Assembly: GCF_008831285.2 (NCBI RefSeq)
Contig: NC_045146.1
Coordinates: forward strand, 21,839,289-21,903,288
Source of the DNA: Nymphaea colorata
Lineage: Eukaryota > Streptophyta > Magnoliopsida > Nymphaeales > Nymphaeaceae
DNA: 64,000 nucleotides
Reading direction: 5' to 3'
The stretch's first letter is position 1. Each line of letters begins with the position of its first letter. Positions 60,475-64,000 of this stretch are shown here, one piece after another. The translations under genes were made by a program, and so were the position numbers. Under the pieces are notes generated by a model. That model made no database searches, had not been told where the DNA came from, and was given only the letters and a program-made list of their open reading frames with translations.

Positions 60475-60988
60475 GTTACAAGTATTGCTCTGAGTTTCTG
60501 ACCTCCTTACTGACAAAAAAGAGGGTTCTCATGCCATACAGTGGCAGGCTACATTAAGAACACGTTAAACATCATACCTTCTGCATTTCTAGTACCTCGT
60601 TTTCAGCAAGAGCGGTGATTGGGCTTGAACCCACAGAAAATAAGAGAGGCAACTAGTTTCTTGAATCAATGAAAAAGAAGAGCAGAAAATGAAAGGAAAA
60701 ACTTTCTTTAAACCGGCCAATTTTATTTCTTAAACAAGTAAGAAATAAAGTGTTCGGGTTCCACATTAAACAGATTGAGCATCTGACACGATCATACTGG
60801 GTACAGCAGAAAAATCCTTCTTTGTGTTAGTTGAAACGCCAATTGAACAGACGTTGCAGAATGAACAGATATGAAACGAACTGTAGATGACTAGCACTTC
60901 AATCCTAATCTAATGTCATGATATCAAGTCTTTCGAGGGGACTGACAAAAGGGGCATAAGCACAGGTGTGTCCGGTTTGAGACTGACT
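60303..60988. other. Intergenic; nothing recognised
   Basis: A CT run at about 60450-60473. A minus-strand gtgggttcaagccc phrase near 60625-60640 resembles a tRNA T-arm, but no tRNA cloverleaf can be built around it. Confidence 0.45.
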
Positions 60989-61080
60989 TAAGGCGTGTTT
61001 GGCAGCAGAACAAATTGTTCATCAATCTGCCTCAATTTTTAGGATAAATTCATGAATCTGTTACTTTTACCAACTGCTCT
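60989..61080. mobile_element. Foldback MITE-like element, copy E (shortened)
   Basis: Left end aaggcgtgtttggcagcaga; the interior has caatctgcctcaatttttag and aattcatgaatctgttactt, the family signature; the right end ttaccaactgct is degenerate. About half the length of copies C and D, so probably deleted internally. Confidence 0.5.
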
Positions 61081-62278
61081 TAATAACCCTTTTCCCCGCT
61101 CTCCATAACCTTGTACGAGCCTCTATTGGTTGGCTCGGACACCTTATTAATCGGCGTCCCCACTCTGGCCATCTGAACAGAAACCATTTCACAGAGAGAT
61201 GCACATGAACCTCATTTGGGTTTTTATATAATACTAAGAATGGGAGGGGTTGGCATTGGGTCCTACTAAATACAGGAAGTGACACTGTAATTCTCGCCTT
61301 TAATGCTTGTGGATGCACCCACTTACACAGAAAAAGCAGGACAAGTGGGGACAAGGAATTTTTCAGGAAAAGAACATCTTCCTACTTAGCAGCAAAAAAA
61401 GTAAAATAATGCAGTTACTCACCAAAATGAATTATTTACTGTTTGAGGCAGTCTGAACACGGTTGAAGCTCATGGATCAGGAAGCAACGATGATATCCTA
61501 CCCGAATCACATTCATATTTAATATGTGAATTGCCTGCTGTAAAAACATCAAAGGGATCAACTCAGGTCACTATCTTTGTTCTGCAACCCACAAGGGATA
61601 CCTTGTGGATTATTTCACCCTGTGAATCATCGGGTAAATTAAGACCATCATCAAAGCCAGGACCTACAACTGAGTTGAAGAGGCTCGGGCATCCATTAAT
61701 TAGTCAGTATGCCTTTTCCTTTTCAGAAAAGGTAAAGGAAAACTCATCTTGTGCTGCATTCACTTAAGTGGCCATGTGAGGAGAACCCTGATTTCGTTGG
61801 TAGGGATGTCAGTTCATCACACTTGGTAAAATTGGCCAAGTTAATTTCGTGTCACAGTTGTTTCACTGCACTCAACTCTCAATATTTTGACAAGAAAAAA
61901 TGTGGAACACAGTTTAAAAACGAAAAGGTTTCTTCTATTCAAGATTAAAGCTCGACGTAGATGGGAGATGGCATGGGATTTTTCCATATAAATGCCGTGG
62001 CTCGTGAAAGTGGGCGGTGCCACCGTGTAAACACAAGAAATTGTGCTTTGTTCTTCCCCTTAGCCAAATGGCCTTGTTCACAAAAAATGTATGGAACCAA
62101 CACAGCGTCATGGCATTCAAAGGATATATCATAAATCCACCTAAACCCTGAAATAAACAAGTCTTCAAGGCACAAGGATATAACCTTGGATTTTACACTG
62201 AAATCAGTTTTCTTGAATAAATATTACAAAGCAATATGGTAATCCAGACTCTCTCAGGGACGGAGCAATATTTCATTC
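61081..62278. other. Intergenic; no gene recognised
   Basis: Frames of 60-95 codons occur on both strands without known domains. Confidence 0.45.
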
Positions 62279-62393
62279 GGATGCCTTATTACTTACTAGG
62301 TGGATGTATATTATATATCAGAGACGCTTTATTACTCACTAGGTATATATATATATATATATACCCAGTGAGTAATAAAGTAATAAGGCATCT
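62279..62393. repeat. Nested inverted repeats around an (AT)n core
   Basis: Inner arms: ctttattactcactaggtat (from 62327) pairs with atacccagtgagtaataaag (to 62380) with one mismatch. Outer arms: gatgccttattact (62280-62293) pairs exactly with agtaataaggcatc (62379-62392). The left half also has two direct copies of ttattact-actagg. Confidence 0.85.
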
Positions 62394-63322
62394 GATGATC
62401 TTAATGAAACCTTACCACTGCGTTCTGGAGGCAAAACACCAAAACAGATCGCCGTTTTAAGGCATGCTTAGGTGACTTAAAAAACGTTGTTCTTGTTCTG
62501 TCGGCTAAACACGCAAACCAAGTTTCAAAAATTGAATATAAAACCATATATTAATAAAACCTCACATTGGTAAACCGACTTTTCTTGAGGGTCTCATCCG
62601 AAAGCTACACTAAACCATTCTGAAGAGAAGGTGACCAAATTGGAAAGAGATAACAACCAAGTAAATTATTTTTGAGAATTTCATACATGAATTTTCTACA
62701 TTTGTTCTTTGGAATGATTCGCTGATAGCTGAGGAAAATCAGGCACAGAACGAGAACTCCACGGTGCAAAAAGTGGAAGTAAGCCGACTAACGAAGGAGA
62801 TTCCTGAGTGAGACATCACTTGCACAAGTGCCTTCGTGCCGAATAAATGGGGTCATAGAAGTACTGAGAACAAGAAACCACCACAGCAAACGAAAGATTT
62901 TACCATCACCTGCATCCTCCATCTCAAGACGGAAAGGACGTGAAACTTCCACTCTTGGCATCCATGCCTGGGATCAAGAATCTAAAGCTCCTCTTTGGGT
63001 GCTGGAACCGATTCCATTTTAGAGCCTGAAACCAGTAGCGCAGCAAAATGCAGCGCAATCTTAACTCCCAACTCATTACCATGCACCAACCAAGCAACGA
63101 CCCCCGAGTGACCAGAATCTTTGATCCCCATGCTGTAGCACATCCCTTCGGTTGGCTCAACCTTTCTTTTGCTGAAAAATCAACAACAGCAATTCACTGA
63201 TGATGAGTGCATCTTCTTTGCTAAGAAACTTAAATTGCTTTCCCTTCTCATTCTTGATATGTATAGATTAGTGAATAGAAACCGAACCACTAAAGCACAA
63301 CAGCCGCTACACCCAGTTCACT
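62394..63322. other. Downstream region and probable 3' UTR of the Rsm22-like gene
   Basis: The part nearest 63322 is expected to be 3' UTR of the minus-strand gene. Further left nothing is recognised; a 78-codon minus-strand frame at 62924-63160 has no known domain. Confidence 0.45.
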
Positions 63323-63949
63323 TCAGAAAGGCCACAAGTCACCCCAGAGAGAACGGCGAGCCTGTCGGTGTAAGGTAGGATTCTTATGTTGTGTGACAAC
63401 AATGCGTTCAAAGCAGCCCTCAGATCCATCATGTTTTGTTGACCTGCAGACGTCCATGGTTATGCGCTTACCCCTCCTCACAGGAGTAAAGATAATGCGG
63501 CCCCATCCACTTCCAACGTCAGCGGGAACAGTTTCTTCAATTTTTTCCCCCTGATCGGCATCTGGTTCTACTTCTGTGAGATCGGAGACTTCGCTTCCTG
63601 GATCTGCTTCATATGGTATATCCGCATCCTCAGATAGAAGCTGATCCTCTGTTCCACTTACTCATAGTTAATACCAAGTCCAACCCCACATATGAAAAAA
63701 ACCAGCATGGGCATGAAAATACAAACTAATAAGGTCTATTGTGTTATTAAAGAACATGAAACAACAATCCCGGGGCACCACATTCTTTTATAGGGAAAAA
63801 ACTGAAAGTTGACAGCTTAAAACTGATTAGAGAAAAGGGGACAGGCATCCGGTATCTCACCAAAGTCAACCTCAAGATCTTCAGGATTCCGTCTCGCATG
63901 TTGTTCTTTCAAAGTCTCAAATCTCATACCATGAAGTGGCCAAGGCGAC
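63323..63949 (-). CDS. Rsm22/METTL17-like mitochondrial ribosome assembly methyltransferase, 3' end (partial)
   Basis: Two 3' exons are visible on the minus strand: 63949-63861 and 63648-63323, separated by a GT..AG intron of 212 bp. The frame is continuous across it (..LEVDF-EDQLLSED..). The gene continues beyond the window, so the methyltransferase core is not seen. The visible C-terminus contains SPWPLHGMRFETLKEQHARR, an acidic stretch, GWGRIIFTPVRRGKR, ITMDVC and FERIVVTQHKN, and ends WGDLWPF-stop. This is the C-terminal pattern I recall for plant homologues of Rsm22, a protein needed to assemble the mitochondrial small ribosomal subunit. A TTAAC branch-like motif lies 19 nt before the chosen acceptor. 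Two further AGs nearby would break the frame. Confidence 0.85.
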
Positions 63950-64000
63950 CTGTAACACCAGCTCTAATTAGGAAGACAAGTAAATATCGAGGCAACAACT
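63950..64000 (-). other. Intron of the Rsm22-like gene at the window end
   Basis: On the minus strand the sequence ending tggtgttacag is a good splice acceptor for the exon beginning at 63949. The upstream exon is outside the window. Confidence 0.7.

Noticed and set aside
60605..60660. tRNA T-arm-like phrase gtgggttcaagccc on the minus strand
   Set aside because: No acceptor, D or anticodon arms can be placed around it.

Overview
The window is nuclear DNA of a flowering plant. It carries spliced genes with GT-AG introns, plant-specific families (Dof, R2R3-MYB, a plant-type WDR44-like WD40 protein), a plant Ty1/copia element primed by initiator tRNA-Met, a miR828 precursor, and abundant (AT)n/(GA)n microsatellites with MITE-like repeats. 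I cannot name the species from sequence alone.

Layout. 171-1354 (+) is a Dof transcription factor of the Dof4.6/Dof5.6 type whose upstream region lies at or beyond the window edge. From 1355 to about 27.1 kb I find no convincing gene. That stretch holds microsatellites, foldback repeats, a CACTA-like MITE and old repeat fragments. 27693-31288 (+) is a seven-exon WD40 gene preceded by a GC-rich promoter-like stretch. 39022-40454 (+) is a two-exon R2R3-MYB with the bHLH-interaction signature of flavonoid-pathway MYBs. 43506-43858 is a small TRIM-like retroelement. 44508-47729 (+) is a seven-exon gene for a PPOX2-type FMN-binding, pyridoxamine-phosphate-oxidase-like protein. 48877-49159 is a 70-bp minisatellite. 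51003-51183 (-) is a MIR828 hairpin. 52698-57964 is a complete, young Ty1/copia retrotransposon with LTRs, target-site duplication, primer site and polypurine tract, but with two breaks in gag. About 59.6-59.95 kb (-) is a LINE relic. 63323 to the window end (-) is the 3' end of a gene for an Rsm22/METTL17-like mitoribosome assembly factor.

The most notable combination is MIR828 lying about 10.5 kb from an R2R3-MYB. The miR828 complement encodes the MYB motif WNTHLSK, and in Arabidopsis miR828 silences MYB genes of the anthocyanin pathway and TAS4. The linked MYB keeps the WNTHLSK codons but differs from perfect complementarity at five of 22 positions, so it may escape miR828; it has a better-looking miR858-type site. 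The young copia element sits about 1.5 kb upstream of the MIR828 hairpin, in its probable 5' flank.

All exon structures were derived by hand from reading-frame continuity, splice consensus and remembered family sequences. No alignment, expression or folding program was run.
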